Positions 32,678 to 40,254 of a stretch of DNA of 40,254 nt are shown here, one piece after another. This DNA is from an uncultured Oscillospiraceae bacterium (GTDB taxonomy: Bacteria > Bacillota > Clostridia > Oscillospirales > Ruminococcaceae): NCBI GenBank assembly GCA_910579545.1, contig CAJTVI010000017.1:1-40254 (forward strand). Reading direction: 5' to 3'. The notes under the pieces were generated by a model. The model saw nothing but the letters and a program-made list of their open reading frames with translations, was not told the DNA's origin and did no database searches. The position numbers were made by a program, and so were the translations under genes. The stretch's first letter is position 1, and every line of letters begins with the position of its first letter.

Positions 32678-32818
32678 AACCAAGCCCTCCTTTTTTAGCA
32701 AATGCGTCTATTAAGTGCTTGTGCCGCTTCTCCCGAAACCCTCCCACCCGCTGTATCCCGCCAAAAAGATTGTGATACAGGCGTTTTTTGCTGGAACGGC
32801 GAGAGGGAAGCGGGAGCT

Positions 32819-32875
32819 TTAGCACTCTACCGCTTAGACTGCTAATATTGTATCCCTCTTTCCGGCCGCTGTCAA
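32819..32875 (-). promoter_or_regulatory. clpB promoter with CIRCE operator
   Basis: On the - strand: TTGACA (32870-32875), 17 bases, TACAAT (32847-32852). At the predicted start lies TTAGCACTC-N9-GACTGCTAA on the + strand (32819-32845). This is the HrcA-binding CIRCE element with one mismatch from GAGTGCTAA. Confidence 0.9.
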
Positions 32876-32893
32876 GCCCCCGGCCGAAAAAAT

Positions 32894-32922
32894 TTGCGGG
32901 CAAGGGGCCGATGTGATACAAT
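32894..32922 (+). promoter_or_regulatory. Promoter of the FecR-domain lipoprotein pair
   Basis: TTGCGG (32894-32899), 17 bases, TACAAT (32917-32922), divergent from the clpB promoter with about 20 bases between the two -35 boxes. Confidence 0.6.
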
Positions 32923-32973
32923 AAACCTGTGTATATCCTTTTATCAATAGTATCCATGGGGGAGGGGCTTTTC

Positions 32974-34287
32974 ATGCGGCGGCTTAGCATTCGATTTTGG
33001 CTGCGGGCGCTGGCGCTGGCAATGGGCATGCTGCTGGCGGCGGCGCTGGTGCTGGGCCTTGCGGGCTGCGGCGGGGCGCAGAACGAGGCGTCCAGCGTCC
33101 GGCTGGCCCGGCACGAGGGTGAACTGGCAATACAGGACGGCCAGCAAAAGGAGCTTTCCCCGGCGGCGGACATGGCCCTTTACAGCGGCTACCGGCTTGC
33201 CACCGGCCCGGCCGGCTATGGCTGGCTGACGCTGGATGAGAGCCGGCTGGCCAAGCTGGACGAATCCAGCAAGCTGGCGCTGCAAAAGGAGGGCAAGGCC
33301 CTCACCCTGGAGCTTGAGAGCGGCAGCCTGTTTTTCAACATCGAAAAGCCCCTTGCGCAGGACGAATCCCTCACCATCCGCTCTTCGGAGATGACGGTGG
33401 GCGTCCGGGGCACCTGCGGCTGGGCCGAGGCCGACGGCGCGGCCCTTTCCCTCTATCTTTTGACCGGCAGGGTCGAGCTGAGCGTGCCGGCCAAGGAGGG
33501 CGGCGCCCTCACCAAAACCCTCGAGGCCGGGCAGTACGCGGTGCTGCGCGAGGATGAGGGCCAGATCGACATCATGGGCTTTTTGCAGGAGGAGGTCCCG
33601 GCCTTTGTGCGCGAGGAGCTGAAAGGCCCCCTGCTGGAGGAGGCGTTCAGCCAGCTGGACGACGGCGGCGACGGCTCCGGCTTTGGCGAGGCGGGCCAGC
33701 CGGGGCAGGAGCCGGGCAGCGGGCAGGATCCCGCCTGGGCCGACGAGCTGCTGGCCGGGATGCCAAAAAGCGATGGCAGTACGCCAGGCGTGGTGGGCAG
33801 CCAGTGGATCGATTTTACCGGCGAGGGCGAACCGGTGCTGCTGGTGATCCGCCGGGAGGAGAGCAGCGCCCCGGAGTCCATCCTGTGCTGCCTTGACCTC
33901 TATGCGGAGGGCGGCCTCCAGTGTGGTTCGCTGGCCTGCAACATTGAGCCAGGCTGGCCGGTGGAGCTGGCCCAGAAGGACGGCATGGGCTATCTCGCAG
34001 CCAGTACCAGCTTTGGCAGCAACGGCCAGCGCAGCTACAACATCTACGGCTTTATACGGGAGAGTATGGGCGGATGGAACTGGCAGCCGGTCGAGTGGTT
34101 CGTGGTCGATGATACGGGCGGCTACAACGCGGTGGCGGCCCACAACCCGGACGGCTCGGTCACCTATGGCAACGATACCATGATCGAGTGCAGCAATGCC
34201 GAGGCCCGCGCGGTGCTGGACAGCTACCAGACCCTTGGCCCGATTGCCTCCAACGAGGGCGGGCAGCTGGTCTGCGCCGAGGGGTAA
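32974..34287 (+). CDS. FecR-domain lipoprotein, copy 1
   Basis: 437 residues from ATG 32974 behind GGAGGGG. A lipoprotein signal peptide ends at LAGC with Cys32. A FecR-like beta domain (about 70-215) includes GSLFFNIEKPL and TIRSSEMTVGVRGTCGW. A Gly/Pro/Gln-rich linker follows, then a second domain (about 270-437) ending SNEGGQLVCAEG. FecR domains in Firmicutes are usually surface modules of unknown ligand, not the iron-dicitrate sensor of Gram-negatives. It is paralogous to the next gene. Confidence 0.85.
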   Translation: MRRLSIRFWLRALALAMGMLLAAALVLGLAGCGGAQNEASSVRLARHEGELAIQDGQQKELSPAADMALYSGYRLATGPAGYGWLTLDESRLAKLDESSKLALQKEGKALTLELESGSLFFNIEKPLAQDESLTIRSSEMTVGVRGTCGWAEADGAALSLYLLTGRVELSVPAKEGGALTKTLEAGQYAVLREDEGQIDIMGFLQEEVPAFVREELKGPLLEEAFSQLDDGGDGSGFGEAGQPGQEPGSGQDPAWADELLAGMPKSDGSTPGVVGSQWIDFTGEGEPVLLVIRREESSAPESILCCLDLYAEGGLQCGSLACNIEPGWPVELAQKDGMGYLAASTSFGSNGQRSYNIYGFIRESMGGWNWQPVEWFVVDDTGGYNAVAAHNPDGSVTYGNDTMIECSNAEARAVLDSYQTLGPIASNEGGQLVCAEG

Positions 34288-34346
34288 GGCGGCGCTTTTT
34301 AAAGGGCAAAGTCCCCGGATGAGGGGGCAGAAGAGGGGGATTTGTT

Positions 34347-35645
34347 ATGCGGCGGTGTTTTGCAGGGGCGCTTTCGGCCCTGCTGGCGGCGGTGCTGGTG
34401 CTGAACCTTGCGGGCTGCGGCGGGGCGCAGAACGAGGCGTCCAGCGTGCGGCTGGCCCGGCACGAGGGCGAACTGGCGGTGCGGGACGGCCAGCAAAAGG
34501 AGCTGGCCCCGGCGGCGGACATGGCCCTTTACAGCGGCTACCGGCTTGCCACCGGCCCGGCCGGGTATGGCTGGCTGGCGCTGGATGAGAGCCGGCTGGC
34601 CAAGCTGGACGAGGAGAGCGAACTGGCAATCGAAAAGGAGGGCAAGGCCCTTACCCTCGAGCTCGAGGCCGGCGCGCTCTTTTTCAACATCGAAAAACCC
34701 CTTGCGCAGGACGAATCCCTCACCATCCGCTCCTCCGAGATGACGGTGGGCATCCGGGGCACCTGCGGCTGGGTCGGGGCCGGCCTGAATGTACTGTACC
34801 TTTACCTCTTAAAAGGGGAGGTGGAGGTGAGCCTGCCGGCGGCGGACGGCTCGGTTTTGCGCGAGACGGTCACGGCCGGGCAGTACGCGGTGCTGCGCGA
34901 GGACGATGGCAGCATCGAGATCTCCGGCTTTTACGAGGACGAGATCCCGGCCTTTGTGCTGGAGGAGGTCGAGGGCCCGCTGCTGGACGAGATGCGCGGA
35001 AGCCTGATCCCGGAAGAGCCAGACGGCAGCGGCGGGCAGGGCGGGGGCCCGGCCCCCGCCGAAAACCCCGCCTGGGCGGATGAGCTGCTGGCCGGGCTGG
35101 CAGAGGACGGCGTGCGGGTGGCCGGCAGCTGTTGGGCGGATTTTGCGGGAGACGGCACCCCGATGCTGCTGGTGAGCCTCCAGAGGGAGGGGGTCGCCGG
35201 GGACGCCATCAGCTGTACCTTTGAGGTTTACGCCTCCGGCGGCGCTTTTGGGAGTTATGACGGCGAGCCGCGGATCGTTGGCTCGGACAGCTTCGGCGTC
35301 GAGCCGGGCTGGCCGGTGCAGCTGGCCCAGCGGGACGGCCAGTGCTACCTGCTCAGCAGCATCACGGGCGGCAGCCAGGGGGAACGCAATTACAGCATTT
35401 CCGGCCTTGTGTGGGACGAGGCGCTGCACCAGCAGGTCTGGCGGGCAGTGGACTGGATCATCGTGAGCGATCAGGGCGGCTACAACGCGGTGATGGCCCA
35501 TAACCCGGACGGCTCGGTTGCCTTTGGAGAGAACACCCTGACCGAATGCAGCAATGCCGAGGCCCACGCGGCGCTCGACCGCTATGCCATCTTAGGCACG
35601 GTCGCGTCCAACGAGGGCGGGCAGCTGGTCTGCCCGGCCGGGTAA
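34347..35645 (+). CDS. FecR-domain lipoprotein, copy 2
   Basis: 432 residues from ATG 34347 (AGAGGGGG upstream), lipobox LAGC with Cys24. From the lipid-modified Cys through about residue 150 it is nearly identical to copy 1 (same GGAQNEASSVRLARHEGEL, with the FecR hallmark SSEMTVGIRGTCGW). The linker and C-terminal domain have diverged, while GGYNAV-AHNPDGSV and SNEGGQLVC are retained. This pattern suggests tandem duplication with recent gene conversion of the 5' half, or stronger constraint there. Only 59 bases separate the copies, so they are probably co-transcribed. Confidence 0.85.
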   Translation: MRRCFAGALSALLAAVLVLNLAGCGGAQNEASSVRLARHEGELAVRDGQQKELAPAADMALYSGYRLATGPAGYGWLALDESRLAKLDEESELAIEKEGKALTLELEAGALFFNIEKPLAQDESLTIRSSEMTVGIRGTCGWVGAGLNVLYLYLLKGEVEVSLPAADGSVLRETVTAGQYAVLREDDGSIEISGFYEDEIPAFVLEEVEGPLLDEMRGSLIPEEPDGSGGQGGGPAPAENPAWADELLAGLAEDGVRVAGSCWADFAGDGTPMLLVSLQREGVAGDAISCTFEVYASGGAFGSYDGEPRIVGSDSFGVEPGWPVQLAQRDGQCYLLSSITGGSQGERNYSISGLVWDEALHQQVWRAVDWIIVSDQGGYNAVMAHNPDGSVAFGENTLTECSNAEAHAALDRYAILGTVASNEGGQLVCPAG

Positions 35646-35658
35646 AGGGCAGGGGGTC

Positions 35659-35736
35659 ATGCCGGGCGCTGCTCCGCCGCCCCGGCGCTGCCCTTGCCGC
35701 CCCGGGCGCTGCACTGCCGCCTCGGGCGCGTTTTTT
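35659..35736 (+). repeat. Short GC-rich tandem repeat with T-run
   Basis: About four imperfect units of GCCGCCCCGGGCGCTGC(N)CT, each about 20 bases, ending in CTCGGGCGCG and six T. It may end transcription of the lipoprotein pair. Confidence 0.5.
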
Positions 35737-35787
35737 AAACGGTATGTTTTAAGCTAAAAATCCACAACCGAAAGGATGGAGAAAACT

Positions 35788-37062
35788 ATGGACCGGGACA
35801 CCCTTTGCATCCAGGGCGGCTACACCCCCAAAAACGGCGAGCCGCGCCAGCTGCCCATCATCCAAAGCACCACCTTCCAGTACGCAACCGGCGAGGAGAT
35901 GGCCAAGCTGTTTGACCTTGAGGCCAGCGGCTATTTTTACACCCGGCTGCAAAACCCCACCAACGACGCGGTGGCCGCCAAGATCTGCGCCCTCGAGGGG
36001 GGCAGCGCGGCCATGCTTACCGCCAGCGGGCAGGCGGCTACCTTTTATTCGGTCTTCAACCTGGCCTCCTGCGGCGACCACATCGTTTCCAGCGCCAGCA
36101 TCTACGGCGGCAGCTACAACCTGTTTGCGGTCACCATGAAGCGGATGGGCATCGAGTTTACCTTTGTGGATCCGGACTGCACCCCCGAAGAGCTTGACGC
36201 GGCCTTCCGCCCCAACACCAAGGCGGTGTTTGGCGAAACGATCGCCAACCCGGCCCTCACGGTGCTGGACATCGAAAAGTTCGCCGCGGCGGCCCACGCG
36301 CACGGGGTGCCGCTGATCGTGGACAACACCTTTGCCACCCCCATCAACTGCCGGCCCTTCGAGTGGGGGGCGGACATCGTCACCCATTCCACCACCAAGT
36401 ATATGGACGGTCACGGCGCGGGGGTCGGCGGGGCGATCGTGGATTCGGGCAGATTCGACTGGACGAAGTACCCCCAAAAGTTCCCGGGCCTGTGCACCCC
36501 GGACGAGAGCTACCACGGGGTCACCTACACCGAGCGGTTCGGCCTTGCGGGGGCCTACATCACCAAGGCCACCGCCCAGCTTATGCGGGACCTTGGCTCG
36601 ATCCAAAGCCCGCAAAACGCCTTTTTGCTCAACCTGGGGCTGGAAAGCCTGCATGTGCGCATGAAGCGCCATTGCGAAAACGGCCAGGCGGTGGCCGAGT
36701 TTTTGCAAAGCCATCCCAAGGTAAGCTGGGTCAACTACTGCGGGCTGCCGGGCAACAAGTACCATGCCCTGGCCCAAAAGTACCTGCCCGGCGGCAGCTG
36801 CGGGGTGGTCAGCTTCGGGGTGGCGGGCGGCCGCGAGGGCGCGGCCCGGTTCATGAAGGAGCTGCGCCTTGGCGCCATCGAGACCCATGTGGCCGACGCC
36901 CGCACCTGCTGCTTGCACCCGGCCTCCACCACCCACCGCCAGATGAACGACGCCGAGCTGGCCGCCGCCGGGGTCAGCCCCGACCTTGTGCGGATGTCCT
37001 GCGGGCTGGAATCCGCCGCCGACCTCATTGCCGACATCGCCCAGGCGCTGGACAAGGTGTAA
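35788..37062 (+). CDS. O-acetylhomoserine sulfhydrylase (PLP enzyme)
   Basis: 424 residues from ATG 35788, with GGATGGAG six bases upstream; the ATG at 35776 lies within that signal. It belongs to the Cys/Met-metabolism PLP family: PIIQSTTFQYATGEEMAKLF, YTRLQNPTNDAVAAKICALEGG, the PLP-contact SGQAATFYS, VDNTFATP, and the Schiff-base Lys in THSTTKYMDGHG. The long insert around FPGLCTPDESYHGVTYTERF is typical of O-acetylhomoserine sulfhydrylases rather than cystathionine synthases. It makes homocysteine from O-acetylhomoserine and sulfide. The acetyltransferase that supplies its substrate is encoded 790 bases downstream. No SAM riboswitch was seen upstream. Confidence 0.93.
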   Translation: MDRDTLCIQGGYTPKNGEPRQLPIIQSTTFQYATGEEMAKLFDLEASGYFYTRLQNPTNDAVAAKICALEGGSAAMLTASGQAATFYSVFNLASCGDHIVSSASIYGGSYNLFAVTMKRMGIEFTFVDPDCTPEELDAAFRPNTKAVFGETIANPALTVLDIEKFAAAAHAHGVPLIVDNTFATPINCRPFEWGADIVTHSTTKYMDGHGAGVGGAIVDSGRFDWTKYPQKFPGLCTPDESYHGVTYTERFGLAGAYITKATAQLMRDLGSIQSPQNAFLLNLGLESLHVRMKRHCENGQAVAEFLQSHPKVSWVNYCGLPGNKYHALAQKYLPGGSCGVVSFGVAGGREGAARFMKELRLGAIETHVADARTCCLHPASTTHRQMNDAELAAAGVSPDLVRMSCGLESAADLIADIAQALDKV

Positions 37063-37070
37063 CGCGAAGG

Positions 37071-37130
37071 GCCGATCTGGGGGCCCCAGGCCCCCAGACC
37101 CCCATTTTGCCGCACGAAATATCGTGCGGC
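37071..37130 (-). repeat. Bipartite palindromic repeat, copy C (inverted)
   Basis: On the - strand the hairpin GCCGCACGA-TATT-TCGTGCGGC (37109-37130) is followed by GGGGGTCTGGGGG and CCCCCAGATCGGCC (37071-37103), matching the G-run module of copy A almost exactly. The AT-centred hairpin has a different stem sequence. Confidence 0.75.
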
Positions 37131-37204
37131 GGAAAAAGGAAGATGGGCAGAGCAGGCGGGCCGCCGCACCCGCCCTGTCTCTGATATACTAAAGGAGTTC
37201 TCTG

Positions 37205-37726
37205 ATGAAATGCAGAGCATTTCGGTTGGGGATTGCGCTCCTTTTATGCGCTGTGTTGGCTTTCCTAATTTGGGCCTTTTTTCTGCGCAGACCCAAAACA
37301 TATGCAGAACGTTATCCGAATCAGATTGGAGTCTCAAAAGAGGTTTGCGAGCAGTTGCTAAGTGACTATGAAGATTCTTTTGACACGCTGGTTTCATCTC
37401 TCACTTCGCACATTGCAGAAACTGAGTTGGACTATTATCATATTCGTGTGGATGAAAGAGGGCATATTGATATGCCTAAAGAATTGCGCAGGGATGATGA
37501 ACTTGTTACAGCAATCAAAACCATTCATTCCGATGATCTTTTCAGAACAAACCCATTGACGATCCATGCACAAAGGACGAAAGATGGCGTTTTAAGCCTG
37601 AGCATAATGTTGGTATGTATAGAGGATGACAGCCGTGGGTCGATGGTGTATTGGGAAGATGGAATAGGAACCAGTGAAGGCAAAATCAATGACCATTGGT
37701 CCTGGAACGTTTTTCTTATGATTTAG
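37205..37726 (+). CDS. AT-rich hypothetical membrane-anchored protein
   Basis: 173 residues from ATG 37205 with AAAGGAG seven bases upstream. One membrane segment (LGIALLLCAVLAFLIWAFFL) is followed by an acidic extracytoplasmic domain; no family recognised. Its GC content is far below that of the flanking methionine genes, with many codons ending in A/T and codons rare elsewhere in the window. This marks it as recently acquired. It splits the O-acetylhomoserine sulfhydrylase/acetyltransferase pair. Confidence 0.75.
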   Translation: MKCRAFRLGIALLLCAVLAFLIWAFFLRRPKTYAERYPNQIGVSKEVCEQLLSDYEDSFDTLVSSLTSHIAETELDYYHIRVDERGHIDMPKELRRDDELVTAIKTIHSDDLFRTNPLTIHAQRTKDGVLSLSIMLVCIEDDSRGSMVYWEDGIGTSEGKINDHWSWNVFLMI

Positions 37727-37851
37727 GACACAGGCCCGGTCCTGAACCACTAAAAAAGCAATGGAACGCGGGGCCCATTCTTTCGCCGCAGACAAAATAA
37801 CGCACACGCCTGAGCCTACACATCCAATCGATTTAAGGAGCAACACATCCC

Positions 37852-38775
37852 ATGCCGCTGATCATCCCCAAAGAGCTGCCGGCCTACGCGGCCCTTGGCA
37901 GCGAAAACGTCTTTGTGATGCACAAGGAGCGGGCCCAAAGCCAGGAGATCCGCCCGCTGCGCATCCTCGTGCTCAACCTTATGCCCACCAAGATCGCCAC
38001 CGAGACCCAGCTGGCCCGCATGCTGGCCAACAGCCCGCTGCAGGTGGAGCTTACCCTTTTGCACACCGCCACCCACGAGGCCGGGCATGTGCCGGGCGAA
38101 CACCTGGCCGCCTTTTATAAAACCTTTGACGAGGTAAAAAACCAGCGGTTCGACGGCATGATCATCACCGGCGCGCCGGTGGAGAATATGGCCTTTGAGC
38201 AGGTGGATTACTGGCCCGAGCTGGGCCGCATCCTGGAGTTTACCAAAACCAACGTCTATTCCACCCTGCATGTCTGCTGGGGGGCGCAGGCCGCCCTTTA
38301 CTACCACTATGGCATCCCCAAGCACAGCCTGCCCCAAAAGCTGTTCGGGGTGTTTGCGCACGAGGTGATCCGGCCCTCAAACCCCCTGGTGCGCGGCTTT
38401 GACGAGGTGTTTTACGCCCCCCATTCCCGCCACACCGAAAGCGACGCCGCCGCCATCGCGGCCTGCGGCGCGCTGCGGCTGCTGGCCGCTTCGCCCGAGG
38501 CCGGGCCGTATCTCTTGAGCACCGAAAACGGCCGCCAGATCTTTATCACCGGCCACCCGGAATACGACCGCTTCACCCTCGACGCCGAGTACCGGCGCGA
38601 CCTCGCCCGCGGCCTGCCCATCGCCATGCCCAAAAACTATTACCCGGCGGATGACCCCGCCCGCCCGCCGCTCTTTTCCTGGCGCAGCCACGCCTACCTG
38701 CTCTACACCAACTGGCTCAACTACTACGTCTACCAGTCCACCCCTTACGACCTGGACGAGCTGGCGGAGCTGTAA
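37852..38775 (+). CDS. metA: Homoserine O-acetyltransferase (MetA family)
   Basis: 307 residues from ATG 37852 with AAGGAG upstream. MetA fold: Lys47 in LNLMPTK, nucleophile Cys142 in TLHVCWGAQ, and the His/Glu pair in FITGHPEYDRFTL (about H235/E237). Residue 111 is Glu (GAPVEN), which in this family goes with acetyl-CoA rather than succinyl-CoA use (established knowledge). The enzyme therefore makes O-acetylhomoserine, the substrate of the sulfhydrylase upstream. Full length. Confidence 0.95.
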   Translation: MPLIIPKELPAYAALGSENVFVMHKERAQSQEIRPLRILVLNLMPTKIATETQLARMLANSPLQVELTLLHTATHEAGHVPGEHLAAFYKTFDEVKNQRFDGMIITGAPVENMAFEQVDYWPELGRILEFTKTNVYSTLHVCWGAQAALYYHYGIPKHSLPQKLFGVFAHEVIRPSNPLVRGFDEVFYAPHSRHTESDAAAIAACGALRLLAASPEAGPYLLSTENGRQIFITGHPEYDRFTLDAEYRRDLARGLPIAMPKNYYPADDPARPPLFSWRSHAYLLYTNWLNYYVYQSTPYDLDELAEL

Positions 38776-38783
38776 AAAAACGC

Positions 38784-38820
38784 AAAAAATACCCCCGGGG
38801 AAGCTCTTTCTCCGGGGGTA
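38784..38820 (-). terminator. Terminator between metA and the glycosyltransferase gene
   Basis: TACCCCCGG (38790-38798) pairs with CCGGGGGTA (38812-38820). The T-rich tail is on the - strand side (six T, then seven more), so it mainly ends the leftward glycosyltransferase transcript, and perhaps metA weakly. Confidence 0.65.
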
Positions 38821-38853
38821 GGGTTTATAAAACACAGGGCTGGCCGCGGCCCT

Positions 38854-38959
38854 CAAGGGGCGGGGAAAAGGCGGGCGGCCCCAAGGGGCGGGGAAAAGGC
38901 GGCCGCCGTTCCAAAGGGCAGGGGCAAAGGCGGGCTTCAAAGGGCAGGGCAAAGGGCGG
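38854..38959 (+). repeat. Tandem repeat, four imperfect units of 22-30 bases
   Basis: Units begin at about 38854, 38882, 38912 and 38938 with CAAGGGGCGGGGAAAAGGCGG or the variant CAAAGGGCAGGGGCAAAGG. The last unit touches the stop codon of the glycosyltransferase gene, in its 3' untranslated region. Confidence 0.75.
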
Positions 38960-39940
38960 TCAGCCGCCGTCCTTCTGCCAGCCTTCGGGGTCGGGGTCCC
39001 AGGTGTGCTGGGAAACGATATACCGGGGCCGGGCCTTGGTTTCCAGGTAGGTCTTGCCCACGTATTCCCCGATCACCCCAAGGCAGAGCAGCTGGATGCC
39101 CCCCATAAAGCAGACGATGCACACCGTGCTGGCCCAGCCCTGCACCGTGCCGCCGGTGATGGACCCCACCACCGCCCACAGCACCCCGATAAAGCTCAGC
39201 AGCGACACCAGCAGCCCCAGCCCGGTGATCATCCGGATCGGCTTTACCGAAAGGCTGGTGATCCCGTCCATGGCCAGGGCCAGCATCTTTTTTAAGGGGT
39301 AGTGGCTCTCGCCGGCCATCCGCTCGGCCCGGTCGTAGTATACGCTGGTGCTCTTAAAGCCCACCAGCGGCACCATGCCCCGCAAAAAGATGTTCACCTC
39401 CCGGTAGCCGGCAAGCTCTGCCAGCACCCGGCTGCTCAAAAGCCGGTAGTCCGCGTGGTTAAACACCACCTGCGCCCCCATCCAGTTCAGCAGCCGGTAA
39501 AAGCTCTCGGCGGTAAAGCGCTTAAAAAAGGTGTCGGTGTCCCGCTTTTTGCGCACCCCGTACACCACCTCGCAGCCGTCCAGATACGCGTCGATCATCC
39601 CGTCCATCGCGTCGATGTCGTCCTGGCCGTCGCAGTCGATGCTGATGGTCACGTCGCAGCGCTCCCGGGCGGTCATCAGCCCGGCCAGCAGCGCGTTCTG
39701 GTGCCCCCGGTTGCGCGAAAGGCAGATGCCCTCATAGTGCTCGTCTTCAGCCGCAAGCCGCTGGATGATGGCCCAGGTGTCGTCCTTCGAGCCGTCGTTT
39801 ACAAACAGCACCCGGCTGGCCGGGCTGATCTTGCCCGCCGCGGCCAGCCCCTCCAGCTTTTTTAAAAACAGCCCGCTGGTAAGGGGCAGCACCTCCTGCT
39901 CGTTGTAGCAGGGGATCACGATGTATAATACAGGCAGCAT
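38960..39940 (-). CDS. GT2 family glycosyltransferase with C-terminal membrane segments (GtrB/DPM1-like)
   Basis: 326 residues from ATG 39940 with AGAGAGG seven bases upstream; longer in-frame codons to 40084 lack a start signal. The GT-A domain has YIVIPCYNEQEVLP, VNDGSKDDT, LSRNRGHQNALLAGL and the metal site SIDCDGQDD. Two membrane segments near 230-295 and the loop GEYVGKTYLETKARPRY are typical of bactoprenol- or polyprenyl-phosphate glucosyltransferases, which charge a lipid carrier with a sugar at the membrane. The acceptor glycan is not identifiable here. Confidence 0.92.
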   Translation of the reverse strand: MLPVLYIVIPCYNEQEVLPLTSGLFLKKLEGLAAAGKISPASRVLFVNDGSKDDTWAIIQRLAAEDEHYEGICLSRNRGHQNALLAGLMTARERCDVTISIDCDGQDDIDAMDGMIDAYLDGCEVVYGVRKKRDTDTFFKRFTAESFYRLLNWMGAQVVFNHADYRLLSSRVLAELAGYREVNIFLRGMVPLVGFKSTSVYYDRAERMAGESHYPLKKMLALAMDGITSLSVKPIRMITGLGLLVSLLSFIGVLWAVVGSITGGTVQGWASTVCIVCFMGGIQLLCLGVIGEYVGKTYLETKARPRYIVSQHTWDPDPEGWQKDGG

Positions 39941-39979
39941 GGTCGGGCCTCTCTTTCGCAAGCTTGCAGGATCGCTTTT

Positions 39980-40008
39980 ATTATAGTAAAATAAGCGGGG
40001 CGTTGCAA
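39980..40008 (-). promoter_or_regulatory. Promoter of the glycosyltransferase gene
   Basis: On the - strand: TTGCAA (40003-40008), 17 bases, TATAAT (39980-39985). Confidence 0.75.
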
Positions 40009-40088
40009 GGGCCGCGTGGGCAAGGAGGCCCGCGAGCGTCCAGACCGAGGAGGGAAGAGCCCGCCGCCCCGCAGGAGGAACCAATGCA

Positions 40089-40254
40089 ATGAAACGATGG
40101 ATCAGCCTTTTATGTGTGTGCGCCCTGGCCCTGCCGCTGGCCAGCTGCGGCGCACAAAGTGCCCCTTCAGAGCTGCCGGCGACCCCGCCGGCGGCCAGCG
40201 CGCCGGCCCAGAGCGATCCCGCCGCCAGCGCGCCGGACGCCGAGCCCCTCAGCC
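40089..40254 (+). CDS. Start of a lipoprotein gene (runs off the window)
   Basis: ATG 40089 with AGGAGG ten bases upstream. It encodes a lipoprotein signal peptide, MKRWISLLCVCALALP, ending LASCG (lipid-modified Cys at about 21), followed by a low-complexity Ala/Pro/Ser stretch. The 55 visible codons do not reach a domain, so the function is unknown. Divergent from the glycosyltransferase gene. Confidence 0.75.
   Translation, partial: MKRWISLLCVCALALPLASCGAQSAPSELPATPPAASAPAQSDPAASAPDAEPLS

Noticed and set aside
35646..35787. SAM or T-box riboswitch ahead of the methionine genes
   Set aside because: No conserved riboswitch core; only GC-rich tandem repeats and a T run.

Overview
This window comes from a high-GC Firmicute, most likely a gut anaerobe of the Oscillospiraceae/Ruminococcaceae type (inference). 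The grounds are AGGAGG-type ribosome binding sites, sigma-A-like promoters, a CIRCE operator, an anaerobic class III ribonucleotide reductase, a FeoAB iron system, a type I-C CRISPR-Cas system and very high third-position GC. No rRNA or tRNA gene was seen.

Layout. 1-2402: decayed mobile DNA, made of a transposase remnant, a phage minor-head protein fragment fused to a zinc-metallopeptidase-like domain with a small ORF behind it, and a phage scaffold gene cut off by the CRISPR array. 2403-12450: a complete type I-C system, read leftwards. It has a cas3 unit, a separate cas5c-cas8c-cas7-cas4-cas1-cas2 operon whose first five junctions all overlap, a leader, and an array of 30 repeats and 29 spacers whose old end abuts the phage remnant. 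12638-14518: a response-regulator diguanylate cyclase followed by a PilZ-domain protein, a likely c-di-GMP maker/receiver pair. 14790-18741: a DUF6033-like protein, a strongly structured non-coding stretch, a Dabb-domain protein, a polysaccharide flippase and a YgjP-like metallopeptidase. 18911-22458: anaerobic ribonucleotide reductase. Here the glycyl-radical tail of NrdD is missing from the large protein and is encoded by its own 50-codon gene, with its own promoter, overlapping nrdG. 22476-25945: a two-component system with a third membrane-anchored gene. 25958-28649: feoA-feoB and a small Cys-rich protein. 28823-32875: a membrane protein and CIRCE-controlled clpB. 32974-35645: two tandem FecR-domain lipoproteins. 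35788-38775: O-acetylhomoserine sulfhydrylase and homoserine O-acetyltransferase, consecutive steps to homocysteine, around an AT-rich orphan gene. 38960-40254: a GT2 glycosyltransferase and the start of a lipoprotein.

Most striking observations: (i) the split NrdD and stand-alone glycyl-radical protein; (ii) an 18-of-19-base match between the CRISPR leader and the cas5c 5' untranslated region, placed so that leader RNA would be antisense to the cas mRNA; (iii) an approximately 180-base multi-stem palindromic element at 15929-16110; (iv) a shared dyad just upstream of the -10 box in both cas promoters; (v) an apparent excess of perfect inverted repeats inside CRISPR spacers; (vi) two families of dispersed palindromic repeats.
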